From an uncultured Prevotella sp. (lineage in GTDB: Bacteria; Bacteroidota; Bacteroidia; Bacteroidales; Bacteroidaceae), in assembly GCA_944319935.1 (NCBI GenBank), contig CALUFM010000032.1, positions 1-55,303 of the forward strand: a stretch of 55,303 nt of DNA, given 5' to 3'. A program made the position numbers and the translations under genes. Of this stretch, positions 33,951 to 42,834 are shown piece after piece. The first letter of the stretch is position 1; every line of letters starts with the position of its first letter. The notes beneath the pieces are model-generated. The model saw only the letters and a program-made list of their open reading frames with translations. It made no database searches and was not told the DNA's origin.

Positions 33951-35618
33951 ATGAAACCATATCTTTTTTCATCCATAAAGCATTTATTTTCAAGGCTAAC
34001 CGGCTCCTCCCTTCTATGGGGAGGTTGGGTGGGGCTTCTTTTCTTCACACTACCTTCGTCCGCCCAGATGCGCATCAACTTCTCGGGCGACAGCCCCCTG
34101 CGCAAGCTGCAAATCGCCGAGATGGCGGTGAAGAACCTCTACGTTGACTCGGTTGACGAGCAGAAGCTCGTCGAAGACGCCATACGCGGCATGCTTGAGA
34201 AGCTCGACCCCCACTCGTCTTACGCCGACCCCGAGGAGGTGAAGGCCCTGAACGAGCCGCTGCAGGGCAACTTCGAGGGCATAGGCGTGCAGTTCAACAT
34301 GGTTGACGACACGCTGCTCGTAATCCAGCCCGTCAGCAAAGGCCCGTCAGAGAAGGTCGGCATCATGGCCGGCGACCGCATAGTAAGCGTCAACGACACG
34401 GCCATAGCCGGCGTGAAGATGAGCCGCACGGACATCATGCGCCGCCTGCGCGGCCCCAAGGGCACTACGGTGAACCTCGGCATAGTGCGCCGCGGCGTGC
34501 CCGAAACGTTGCGCTTCGCCGTGAAGAGGGACAAAATCCCTGTGAAGAGCGTCGATGCCGTTTACATGCTCCGCCCCGGCATAGGCTACATCAGGCTCGG
34601 CAATTTCGGCGCGACGACATACGACGAGTTCATGGAAGGCATGCGCCGGCTTGAGAAGCAGGGCATGCGCAGCCTCGTACTCGACCTCCAGGACAACGGC
34701 GGGGGCTACCTGCAGGCCGCCGTTGACATAGCCGGCGAGCTGCTCCGCAAGGGCGACCTCATCGTGTACACCGAGGGACGGCAGTTCCCCCGCGCCAACT
34801 ACAAGGCGCGCGCCAAGGGCGACTTCTTCGACGTGGACGTCTACGTGCTGGTCAACGAGTTCACGGCCTCGGCCGCCGAAATCGTCTCAGGGGCGGTGCA
34901 AGACCATGACCGCGGCGTCATCATAGGCCGCCGCACCTTCGGCAAGGGCCTCGTGCAGCGTCCCATCGGCCTGCCCGACGGCTCCATGATCCGCCTCACC
35001 ATAGCCCACTATTACACCCCCTCAGGCCGATGCATACAGAAGCCGTACACCAAGGGCGACCTCGACGCCTACGCCAACGACTTCGAGAACCGCCTGAAGC
35101 ACGGCGAGCTGACCTGCCGCGACAGCATACACTTTGACGACTCGCTCAAGTTCTACACGCTGAAGAAGCACCGCCCCGTGTACGGCGGCGGGGGCATCAT
35201 GCCCGACGTCTTCGTGCCGCTTGACACTACGCGCTACACCCGCTTCCACCGCCAGCTCGTGCTGAAGGGCGTGGTGCTTAACACCAACCTGCGCTACATC
35301 GACAACCACCGCGACTCGCTGCGCCGCGCCTTCCCCACGTTCGACGTCTTCCGCCGCACGTTCACCGTGCCGCGCAAGCTCCTGGACGACGTAATCAGCG
35401 AGGGAGGGAAGCTCGGCGTGAAGCCCAAGGACGACGAGGAGCTGCGGCAGACTATGCCTTACCTCGAGACGCAACTGAAGGCTCTCGTGGCGCGCGACCT
35501 CTTCGACATGAGCGAATACTTCCAAATCATCAACGAGACAAGCGACATAGTGCGCACGGCTGTAAGCGCGGCCCTGGCCGGCGGCGAGCCTGGTTCGCCA
35601 GAAAAGGCAAAGCCCTGA
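33951..35618 (+). CDS. S41 family C-terminal processing peptidase
   Basis: A 555-residue periplasmic serine protease of the CtpA/Prc type that trims or degrades exported proteins. After the signal sequence, the N-terminal helical part (MAVKNLYVDSVDEQKLVEDA..LDPHSSYADPEE) leads to a PDZ domain (about 95-185, NFEGIGVQFNMVDDTLLVIQ) and the S41 core. The catalytic serine is in NEFTASAAEIVSGAVQD and the lysine in GRRTFGKGLVQ. The C-terminal part (about 430-530) is the usual Bacteroidetes extension. Residues 15-31 of the signal region (RLTGSSLLWGGWVGLLF) are encoded by a palindromic repeat. The gene follows parE by 54 bases. Confidence 0.93.
   Translation: MKPYLFSSIKHLFSRLTGSSLLWGGWVGLLFFTLPSSAQMRINFSGDSPLRKLQIAEMAVKNLYVDSVDEQKLVEDAIRGMLEKLDPHSSYADPEEVKALNEPLQGNFEGIGVQFNMVDDTLLVIQPVSKGPSEKVGIMAGDRIVSVNDTAIAGVKMSRTDIMRRLRGPKGTTVNLGIVRRGVPETLRFAVKRDKIPVKSVDAVYMLRPGIGYIRLGNFGATTYDEFMEGMRRLEKQGMRSLVLDLQDNGGGYLQAAVDIAGELLRKGDLIVYTEGRQFPRANYKARAKGDFFDVDVYVLVNEFTASAAEIVSGAVQDHDRGVIIGRRTFGKGLVQRPIGLPDGSMIRLTIAHYYTPSGRCIQKPYTKGDLDAYANDFENRLKHGELTCRDSIHFDDSLKFYTLKKHRPVYGGGGIMPDVFVPLDTTRYTRFHRQLVLKGVVLNTNLRYIDNHRDSLRRAFPTFDVFRRTFTVPRKLLDDVISEGGKLGVKPKDDEELRQTMPYLETQLKALVARDLFDMSEYFQIINETSDIVRTAVSAALAGGEPGSPEKAKP
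33993..34043. repeat. CGGCTCCTCCC palindrome forming the S41 signal peptide, copy 3
   Basis: AACCGGCTCCTCCCTTCTAT then GGGGAGGTTGGGTGGGGCTT is close to the reverse complement of copy 1 at 31795. It stays in frame and encodes the central signal-peptide residues. Copies 1 and 3 are therefore inverted repeats on either side of parE. Confidence 0.85.
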
Positions 35619-35645
35619 CAGCCAGCAGTTTATGGCACGTCATGC

Positions 35646-35682
35646 AAAAGGCGGCGTTTCGCATCGTGAAACGCCGCCTTTT
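35646..35682. terminator. Hairpin terminator after the S41 protease
   Basis: A perfect 15-base stem (AAAAGGCGGCGTTTC with GAAACGCCGCCTTTT) and loop GCATCGT, 27 bases past the stop codon. The A and T tails make it suitable for either direction. Confidence 0.8.
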
Positions 35683-35737
35683 GTCTTGCCGTTTGCCGCC
35701 AACTGCCGTGCGGAAGGCGGCGTCCGCGGTTTCACGC

Positions 35738-35830
35738 CAGTTCGGCATGAGGGTCATTTGTCCACAAACATCCCGAACCGCCGCTTGTCCGCGTGTTCAT
35801 GGCGGCGCGCGTGTGCGTGGTGTGGCGGCG
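35738..35830. repeat. CAGTTCGGCATGAGG dispersed element, copy 1
   Basis: CAGTTCGGCATGAGG, then ACATCCCGAACCGCCGCTTG and GTCCGCG. The same ordered words open elements at 42631 and 45347. The remainder of the gap up to 36204 is AT-rich and holds only a possible promoter. Confidence 0.55.
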
Positions 35831-36050
35831 ATTGGCCGGCACGCATATTCAATAAAATTGCATTAATGCGCCTGTCTGCTACGATACAATCAATTAAAAA
35901 CACGGCGCGGTGACACATCGTAGGCATTCGGCCTGTGTGCGCTTATGATTTGAGACAAAGCCGTGTGTAAATATTCAAAAGTGTATCCGTAAAAATAGTT
36001 TCGGCGTATTAAATATTGTTTACGGCGTTCTTTTTTAATATAATTTGTCA

Positions 36051-36080
36051 TTGCGCATTTCTGAAAAAGATTTATCTTTA
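36051..36080 (+). promoter_or_regulatory. Possible promoter for the secreted-protein cluster
   Basis: TTG at 36051-36053 and TATCTTTA at 36073-36080 are 19 bases apart. One base differs from TAnnTTTG. The leader would be about 115 bases. Confidence 0.35.
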
Positions 36081-36204
36081 CACGCTGTTTTATGCCTTTT
36101 TCATGTTTAATTCAATTTGTCTTAACATGGGTTTCAGACAGCCGGTATTGTGAACAAGAGCATTTGATACACATATTTAATAATAACATAAAAAATAAGT
36201 TGAT

Positions 36205-36885
36205 ATGAAAAAACTGTTTACTTTTTGTTTGTCATTGATTTTCGGCGGCGTGGCCTTCACGGCCCAGGCGCAAGTTGACAACGTGTTCCAGTTCTGCTAT
36301 GAGGACGGGACGATTGTGCCTGACGGCTCGACGGTTACCGTCAACACTGTGGAGTCAGACTACTTCGGCGAACCGTTCATCGATTCTGGATTGTTCGTAA
36401 AGAACACGTCGGAGGAAAATGTTTATTACACCCTGCACTACAGCATCAAGGAATGCCCTTCAGGCGGTGGTGGTTTCCAAATCTGTTCGGGCGGCAATTG
36501 CATAACCGCGACGACAGTTCTTGGCGACTATGAGTTTGCAGGAGCGGCTGGTGTCAGGGCCGGCAATATGGATGACATGAGGTGTGAGTGGTTCACGGCC
36601 AACCAGACAGGCCGTTGTGTAGTAGAGTGCCAGGTGTACAACCGTGGCGGTTCGCGCACGTCTGACGGCCAGGGCGGATACACATACCCGCAGAACGTGG
36701 CAGGTTCAAAGATAACGGTCATTTTCACCACAGAGGCTACAGGCATCGACGGCGTTGAGGCTGCTGGAAGCAACGAGGAAGTGGCACGCTACACCTTGGA
36801 CGGCCGCAAGCTCTCAGCTCCGCAGAAGGGCGTCAACATCGTGAAGTACGCCGACGGCAGCACGAAGAAAGTTGTGGTTGAATGA
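36205..36885 (+). CDS. Secreted protein with C-terminal sorting-like domain
   Basis: A 226-residue exported protein with signal peptide MKKLFTFCLSLIFGGVAFTAQA. The central part (about 25-165) is beta-rich, with one cysteine pair in the short stretch FQICSGGNCITATT and others nearby; I do not recognise a family. The last 35 residues (EVARYTLDGRKLSAPQKGVN, IVKYADGSTKKVVVE) have the pattern of Bacteroidales C-terminal sorting or type IX secretion-like domains: a Y-x-x-D-G-R strand, a GxxIV turn and a KKVVV end. It is the first of three similar proteins in a row, so they are probably exported by the same route. Confidence 0.8.
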   Translation: MKKLFTFCLSLIFGGVAFTAQAQVDNVFQFCYEDGTIVPDGSTVTVNTVESDYFGEPFIDSGLFVKNTSEENVYYTLHYSIKECPSGGGGFQICSGGNCITATTVLGDYEFAGAAGVRAGNMDDMRCEWFTANQTGRCVVECQVYNRGGSRTSDGQGGYTYPQNVAGSKITVIFTTEATGIDGVEAAGSNEEVARYTLDGRKLSAPQKGVNIVKYADGSTKKVVVE

Positions 36886-36891
36886 TTTTTA

Positions 36892-37000
36892 CGGTTATGA
36901 GGTTTTGCGGTCATGAGGTAATACGGTCATGAGGTAATACGGCAAAGATGGCCGTGACGCAAATAACCCAATAACCGCAAAACCCCATAACCCCATAACC
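36892..37000. repeat. Mirrored 8-base-unit array (GGTTATGAG family)
   Basis: The left arm has GTTATGAG, GTTTTGCG, GTCATGAG and GTAATACG units. The right arm, ACCCAATAACCGCAAAACCC then CATAACCCCATAACC, is the mirror image. It separates two genes for secreted proteins and leaves 32 bases before the next start codon. Confidence 0.85.
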
Positions 37001-37032
37001 AAAGAAAACAAAACCCTAAAACCTAATAATAA

Positions 37033-40000
37033 ATGAAAAAGAAAAGTTTGATTTGCATGTTCCTTTTGGGGCTGCTGTGCAGCTTCAACGTGAAGGCGCA
37101 GGTCATTAGCGGGGCGCAGGTCATCAGCGTCACCTTCCCGCAATCTGTCAACTACTTCACGTCATTGTCTGACAACGGCCTGTGGGCCACTGTCGGCGGA
37201 ACTGACCCTGAGAACACAACCATTTACGCTTACCCTTACTTGTGCAACACGCAGACGGGCGAGCTGATTGAGTTGTGGGAGGGCAACAATGTAGTCGGCA
37301 TCGCCAACGACGTGACCAACGACGGTAAAATCGTCGTGGGTGTCTACAACAACGGCCCGGCCTACTATGACGTTGACCAGAAGAAGTGGATACAGCTTGA
37401 AGGAAAGGGCATACCTACCTGTATCACGCCTGACGGCAAGCGCATCGCCGGCTACTACATGGGCGGCGACGACGGCGGCGGCCAAGGCCAGTCTAACGAG
37501 TACCCCGTAGTGTGGGACCTCGAGGACGGCAAGTACGTGTTCCACGAAGTTAGCGGAAAGAACGGACTCTACGCCGAGACCTTCCCCAACCGCGACAAGA
37601 ACAACAACCTTACGCAGATGTTCCGCATCGAGAACATGAGCGCGGACGGCAAAATCCTGGCCGGTGCAATCAACTTCGTGTACGTCAACAACGCTTGCTA
37701 TTATGTGTTCAACACCGAGACGGGCGAGACCAAGTATGTTGACAACCTCTGCTTCGACTCTCCTTCAGGCGGACACATCGACTTCTCAAACATGAGTAAC
37801 AACGGCGCGTACCTGACGGGCCATGCATGGGTAATCCAGGGTGATGAGTACACATCGGCTTACCGCATGGACATTGCCAACGGCACCGCCGAGCTTTACA
37901 ACACCTACGCTGACGAGCAAGACCGCGCCGGACAGGCCGTGTCGAACACGGGAACGGTGTTCGCGTCTTCTCCCGCAGTCAACGTGAAGCGTTACATGTA
38001 CATCAAGCACGGCAAGCTGTGGCTCGGGCTCGACGAAATCATGTCTGGCCGCTACGGCATTAACATCTACGATAAAATCAACCAGGAGGCCACCGGCTAC
38101 GCCGTTGACGTGTCTGACGACGAGAAGGTTCTCCTCGGAATGTCCGCTCCTACCGGTACAGGCTACATCATCCGCCTGCCCGAGACTTTCAGCGAGTCGG
38201 CCTCTCACATCGACCCGTTCGACAGTTACACTGTAGACCCGGCATCGGGTTCTTCGTTCGCACGCTTCCGCCAGGGCACCATAACATTTGCCAAGCCCAC
38301 CACAATAAAGAGCGGAGCTACAGGCAAACTGCTCGACAAGAACGGCGGCGTGTTCTCTACAGTGAACATCACGCCTAACTCTGACGGCGTAAGCTTCAAC
38401 CTCTCAGCCCTGCCCAAGCTGTTCACTCCGGGCGAGGAGTACACTCTCGTATTGCCGGCCGGAACATTCTCTCTCTCTGCTGACGACAGCTATCAGAACA
38501 GCGAAATCCGCCTCACCTACATCGGACGTGAGGATACGCCTGTAAAGGTATTGCAGGTTGACCCCGCCGACGGCGCGAACGTGTCTGAGATAAGCACGAA
38601 CCAGATGGTGCGCATCGGGTTCGACATGAACGTCAAGGTGAACACTGACGAAGAAGGCAACGCCATGGTAGGCTACCTCTACGAGGCTGACGGCACATCG
38701 CCGCTCTGCGAGCTTGTCCTCTCTGTCAACCAGAACACCCTCGGCATGGCTCCCGCCCTCCGTCGTTATCTCAGGAAGGACATTGACTACAGGGTTGTAT
38801 TGCCCGCCGATGCCGTTACCGACATGATGGGTGACTGCGGCAACGAGGAAATCACAATCAACTACCACGGCCTCTTCGAGCAGGAACCTGACCCGATGGG
38901 CGACCTCTTCTCTGACAACTTCGACGACCCGTCAACCTCTATGGCCACATACCTGCTTTACGAGGGCGACAACAACACTCCTGCCGCAACACCGGCCGGA
39001 TGGGGGTTCGACGCAGACAACAACCCGTGGAACTTCACGCTGCGTGACAATGATGAGGCTACCGACTATTACGCTGCCTCTCACTCAATGTACAATCCCG
39101 CGGGCCAGTCTGACGACTGGATGTCGCTGCCGCAGCTCCAAATCGACAACGCTGACTATTACCTCAGCTTCAATGCCCAGAAGTACCTCTCCAACAAGCA
39201 CGACGTGCTGAAGGTTTACGTACTCGCGGCAGAGGAAGGCTACACCACCTTCACCGACGCTCTCAAGGAAAGGTTCTTGAATGAGGGCGACCTCGTGTTC
39301 GAGAAGGAACTTTCGTTCGGTAAGTCTCAGGACAATGTCGCCAGCGACTGGACTGATGACACCAAGTTCGAACTTTCTCTCGCCGACTATGCGGGCAAGA
39401 GCGTCTACATCGCCTTCGTCAACCAGAACGACGACCAGAGCGTCATCTTCCTTGACAGTGTCAGGGTTTACTACCGTGGCGACTTCCTGCTCAACAGCAA
39501 CACCGCCACTTCTGTTGTAAACCAAGAGAAAATCAAGGTAGTTGGACAGCTCAACATCACTGGTGACGACACTTACAACAACCTCACCGCCACTCTGACT
39601 GCCGGTGACTTCACTTCTGAGTTCACCGCATCAGGCCTCAACCTGACCAAGGACAGCCCGGCTTACACATTCGAGTTCCCGGACGAGTTGCCGCTTGCTG
39701 TCGGCGAGGAGAACGACTACACCATCACTGTTGACTTTGACGGCAACAAGCTCTCACGTTCAGGCTCGGTGAAGAACCTCGCCTTCGAGACCACCAAGCG
39801 CGTGGTTGTAGAGGAAGGCACTGGCCAGTGGTGCGGCAACTGCCCGCTTGGAATCCTCGCCCTCGAGAACCTTGAGAGCCTCTTCGGCGACAAGGTAATC
39901 TCTATCGGCGTACACGGCGGCGGTACAGACAACTGGCGTTACGATGAATATTGCAGCGCACTGGGCTTCACTGGTTATCCTATGGGCCGTGTGAACCGTA

Positions 40001-40824
40001 TCAATACTCTTGTGGCTCCGGCTTACGAGGATTTTGGTGAATACTCATTCAACTCTCCTGAAGGTAACGGAACGTTCTTGGATTTGGTGCAGAGCGAGTT
40101 TGAAGAGAATCCTTACGCAGACGCCGACATCACGCTGACTAAGGCTGACTACAATCCTGAGACACGCCAGATAGCAATCGAGGGTAACCTGAATTACGCT
40201 GTCAACCTGTCTTCTCTGAACCAGAACATCGCGTTCGTTGTTCTTGAGAACGGATTGAGCGGCAACCAGAACAACTACTTCTATACGAACACTGACCCGT
40301 TGTTCGGCGAGTTCGGCCAGGGCGGTCTGTACGGAAGCAACAATCCTACAATCACGTTCGACCATGTCGCAATCCGCGTGGTTGACAACGCCTTCCTCGG
40401 CTTGCAGGGTCTTGTTCCTGTAAGCGTAACGGCCGGAGAGCCTGTTCCGTTCAGCCTTGAGCGCGCAGCTTACGACGGCGTAAGCAATTACGGCAAGGCA
40501 GAGCTTGTGGCAATGCTTCTCGACAACAACTCAGGTCTTGTTGTCAACGCTGTGAAAGTTCCGTTCACTGTCAACGGCGAGTACACAGGCATCGGTTCTG
40601 TAACAACTGACGGCAGCGACGTTAACGTGGCAGTAAACGGCGGCGACATCACCGTCAACGTTGCAGGTGAAGTCAACGTGGCTGTTTACGACGCAAGCGG
40701 CACGCTCGTAGGCCAGACCTCAGGCGAGGGCTCTGTAAGCGTTCCCGCCAACGGCAAGGGCCTCTACATCGTAAAGGCTACCGCCAGCGGCGCAAGCGTT
40801 GTGAAGAAAGTGATGGTACGTTAA
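37033..40824 (+). CDS. Large secreted multidomain protein with Omp28-like thioredoxin region and C-terminal sorting domain
   Basis: A 1263-residue surface or extracellular protein. The signal peptide is MKKKSLICMFLLGLLCSFNVKA. Residues about 30-395 contain propeller-like repeats (FTSLSDNGLWATVGGTD, NDVTNDGKIVVGVYNN, CITPDGKRIAGYYMGG, DVSDDEKVLLGM). Two Ig-like bacterial modules follow (about 400-610). Residues about 630-815 (LFSDNFDDPSTSMATYLLY, DDWMSLPQLQIDNADYYLSF, VYIAFVNQNDDQSVIFLDSV) match a choice-of-anchor or cleaved-adhesin domain. About 930-1180 is Omp28-like, with EEGTGQWCGNCPLG as a CxxC thioredoxin-type motif. The end (VAVYDASGTLVGQTSGEG, LYIVKATASGASVVKKVMVR) is a type IX sorting-like domain. 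Substrate or adhesive partner is unknown. Confidence 0.85.
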   Translation: MKKKSLICMFLLGLLCSFNVKAQVISGAQVISVTFPQSVNYFTSLSDNGLWATVGGTDPENTTIYAYPYLCNTQTGELIELWEGNNVVGIANDVTNDGKIVVGVYNNGPAYYDVDQKKWIQLEGKGIPTCITPDGKRIAGYYMGGDDGGGQGQSNEYPVVWDLEDGKYVFHEVSGKNGLYAETFPNRDKNNNLTQMFRIENMSADGKILAGAINFVYVNNACYYVFNTETGETKYVDNLCFDSPSGGHIDFSNMSNNGAYLTGHAWVIQGDEYTSAYRMDIANGTAELYNTYADEQDRAGQAVSNTGTVFASSPAVNVKRYMYIKHGKLWLGLDEIMSGRYGINIYDKINQEATGYAVDVSDDEKVLLGMSAPTGTGYIIRLPETFSESASHIDPFDSYTVDPASGSSFARFRQGTITFAKPTTIKSGATGKLLDKNGGVFSTVNITPNSDGVSFNLSALPKLFTPGEEYTLVLPAGTFSLSADDSYQNSEIRLTYIGREDTPVKVLQVDPADGANVSEISTNQMVRIGFDMNVKVNTDEEGNAMVGYLYEADGTSPLCELVLSVNQNTLGMAPALRRYLRKDIDYRVVLPADAVTDMMGDCGNEEITINYHGLFEQEPDPMGDLFSDNFDDPSTSMATYLLYEGDNNTPAATPAGWGFDADNNPWNFTLRDNDEATDYYAASHSMYNPAGQSDDWMSLPQLQIDNADYYLSFNAQKYLSNKHDVLKVYVLAAEEGYTTFTDALKERFLNEGDLVFEKELSFGKSQDNVASDWTDDTKFELSLADYAGKSVYIAFVNQNDDQSVIFLDSVRVYYRGDFLLNSNTATSVVNQEKIKVVGQLNITGDDTYNNLTATLTAGDFTSEFTASGLNLTKDSPAYTFEFPDELPLAVGEENDYTITVDFDGNKLSRSGSVKNLAFETTKRVVVEEGTGQWCGNCPLGILALENLESLFGDKVISIGVHGGGTDNWRYDEYCSALGFTGYPMGRVNRINTLVAPAYEDFGEYSFNSPEGNGTFLDLVQSEFEENPYADADITLTKADYNPETRQIAIEGNLNYAVNLSSLNQNIAFVVLENGLSGNQNNYFYTNTDPLFGEFGQGGLYGSNNPTITFDHVAIRVVDNAFLGLQGLVPVSVTAGEPVPFSLERAAYDGVSNYGKAELVAMLLDNNSGLVVNAVKVPFTVNGEYTGIGSVTTDGSDVNVAVNGGDITVNVAGEVNVAVYDASGTLVGQTSGEGSVSVPANGKGLYIVKATASGASVVKKVMVR

Positions 40825-40841
40825 TAAGCATTCTTAATTGG

Positions 40842-40877
40842 GAAGCCGTGGGTTCGTGAAAGTGACCCCACGGCTTC
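40842..40877 (+). terminator. Hairpin after the Omp28-like gene
   Basis: GAAGCCGTGGG pairs with CCCACGGCTTC around a 14-base loop, 17 bases past the stop codon. The following sequence has no long T run, so it may be only partly effective. Confidence 0.6.
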
Positions 40878-40906
40878 ACTTGTCAAACTAATTAATATCA
40901 AGCAAT

Positions 40907-42559
40907 ATGAAGAAAACTTTATTCATCCTCTTCGCCGCGCTGATGAGTTTCGTCAGCATGTCGGCGCAAGAACAAAGGCCCGTTGACAACAACGTGATAC
41001 AGCTCAACAGCGTTGACGACGTGGCTACGTTCAATTTCAATAGCCAGGTCCACGCCTTCACGTTCGAGGCCATTGAGGACGGCGTGCTTGAGTTCCATGT
41101 CGGATGGTCAAGCGTGATGATTTACCTTACCGACAGGGCTTTCAACGAGTCAACCAAGACCATGCTCTCAAAGCAGAGTGACGACAATGGCAACTTCTAT
41201 TTCACGCCAGTGGAGAAGGGCAAGACTTATTATTTCTCGACGAGCCTCCTCACCGACCCAACGGAGATAAGAGTCATGTACGGCACGGGCGACCCCGGCA
41301 TCAGTATCGATGCGAACTATGAGGACAACTCGCTGTACAGCATCACGGGCCGCGACCTTGAGCTGACCGTTGACCGCCAGGTCAATGTAGGCAAGTACCT
41401 TGTCATATACGGCGACGAGAACACCGAGGAGGTAATCCCCACTGACTATATCGCAGCCAACTATACTACGGCTTATTACATCACCGTCATGCTCGGCGGC
41501 CTGATGGACTACCTGATGGACGGCGGCAAAATCACCTACGGCGACAAGTTCACAATCAGGCTGGAGGGCATCGCCGATGCCAGCGACCCGTCGACGGTCT
41601 ACGGCGAGGACGGCGTGTTCCAGCGCACGTTCACGCTTGGAGAGAAGCCCGCTACCGTGACGAAAATCAGCCCGGCCAGCGGTTCTGAGCTGTATACGTA
41701 CTATCCCACTGACGGCGAGGACGGCTTGATAACCTTCACGTTCTCTGACCCGCTCGACGAGACAATCGCCGACGAGGTTGAATGCCTCGTTACTTACGGC
41801 GACATGGAGGCTGGCTCGTATGCCGAGTTGACCGTTCCGTTCGCAATCAGCGGCAACACCGTGACCGTTGACCTGCGCGGCATAACCTTCCCCGAGAACG
41901 TGGCCGGCGGACGTGGCGGCTCTTCCTTGCAGCAGACCAACATCTCGATTACCATAAGGAACCTCAAGACCGTTGACGGCCGCGAGGTGCAGACCAACTC
42001 CGAGGGCTCTGGCATATCGGCCGTTGTCGCTTCTTACAGGATTGTGAAGCAGGAGATACAATACGCTGTGTTCTGGGATCCCGACCAGAGCAACACGCTC
42101 ATCTTCCGTGAGAACGACCACGTGACATGCTACATCACCCAGCCTATCCACTTCGACGGTGTGACCATGACCTACTGGAACGGAAGCGGCCGCGAGCTGA
42201 GCAAGACCCTCACGCTTGAGGACAACCCCGAATACCTTACTTACGGGTATGATGAGGACATGGGCGCTTACGCCATCTACATCTCCCTCAACGGCGTTTC
42301 GTTCTACAACCAGGGTGTCACCATCAGCCTTAACAACGCCAGCCTGATGAACGGCGACGCCATCCAGGTTAGCACCCACTATGAAGGCTCAAGGACGTCA
42401 GGCATTGACGCCGTTGTGACTGGTGGCGACGCTGACGCCGTTGTGAAGGTTTACGCCGTTGACGGCACGTTCGTCAAGGAAGGCGCGGCCGGCACAGTGC
42501 TTCAGGGTCTGCCCAAGGGCTTGTACATCGTGGGCGGCAAGAAGGTTGTTGTGAAGTAA
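40907..42559 (+). CDS. Secreted protein with C-terminal sorting-like domain
   Basis: A 550-residue exported protein with signal peptide MKKTLFILFAALMSFVSMSA. The body is beta-rich. Residues about 30-125 (VDDVATFNFNSQVHAFTFEA, IEDGVLEFHVGWSSVMIYLT) resemble a jelly-roll or pre-peptidase-like module, and about 250-370 (VTKISPASGSELYTYYPTDG, LITFTFSDPLDETIADEVEC) resembles an Ig-like domain. No enzymatic motif is seen. The end (AVVKVYAVDGTFVKEGAAGT, VLQGLPKGLYIVGGKKVVVK) is a sorting-like domain close to those of the two preceding genes. Function is unknown; adhesin or glycan binding are possibilities. Confidence 0.8.
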   Translation: MKKTLFILFAALMSFVSMSAQEQRPVDNNVIQLNSVDDVATFNFNSQVHAFTFEAIEDGVLEFHVGWSSVMIYLTDRAFNESTKTMLSKQSDDNGNFYFTPVEKGKTYYFSTSLLTDPTEIRVMYGTGDPGISIDANYEDNSLYSITGRDLELTVDRQVNVGKYLVIYGDENTEEVIPTDYIAANYTTAYYITVMLGGLMDYLMDGGKITYGDKFTIRLEGIADASDPSTVYGEDGVFQRTFTLGEKPATVTKISPASGSELYTYYPTDGEDGLITFTFSDPLDETIADEVECLVTYGDMEAGSYAELTVPFAISGNTVTVDLRGITFPENVAGGRGGSSLQQTNISITIRNLKTVDGREVQTNSEGSGISAVVASYRIVKQEIQYAVFWDPDQSNTLIFRENDHVTCYITQPIHFDGVTMTYWNGSGRELSKTLTLEDNPEYLTYGYDEDMGAYAIYISLNGVSFYNQGVTISLNNASLMNGDAIQVSTHYEGSRTSGIDAVVTGGDADAVVKVYAVDGTFVKEGAAGTVLQGLPKGLYIVGGKKVVVK

Positions 42560-42584
42560 CAGCTTTCCTGTTGACAGGCAATAA

Positions 42585-42620
42585 AAAAAGCGCGAGGCTC
42601 GGTTGAGCTTCGCGCTTTTT
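42585..42620 (+). terminator. Intrinsic terminator of the secreted-protein cluster
   Basis: AAAAAGCGCGAGGCTC pairs with GAGCTTCGCGCTTTTT (one G-T pair) around GGTT, 25 bases after the stop codon, with a run of T at the end. Confidence 0.88.
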
Positions 42621-42630
42621 CATTGATGCC

Positions 42631-42766
42631 GTCAGTTCGGCATAAGGCTTCTTTATCTACATATATTACCCAACCGCCACCGTAGGGGCTGACCTGTGTG
42701 TCCGCCCTTCGTCTTGCCTCTTCCGCATTAGCCAGGGCAGACACACGGGTCTGCCCCTGCTGGCGG
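42631..42766. repeat. CAGTTCGG composite element, copy 2
   Basis: GTCAGTTCGGCATAAGGCTT, then CCAACCGCCACCGTAGGGGC, then the half-palindromes TGACCTGTGTGTCCGCCC and GGGCAGACACACGGGTCTGC. The order matches the element at 45347-45475. Confidence 0.75.
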
Positions 42767-42834
42767 TTTGATGTATTGCGAATATACAATTCTTATACCG
42801 CAGTGGCGTATGGCTTAGAGCGGGACGGCTCTTG

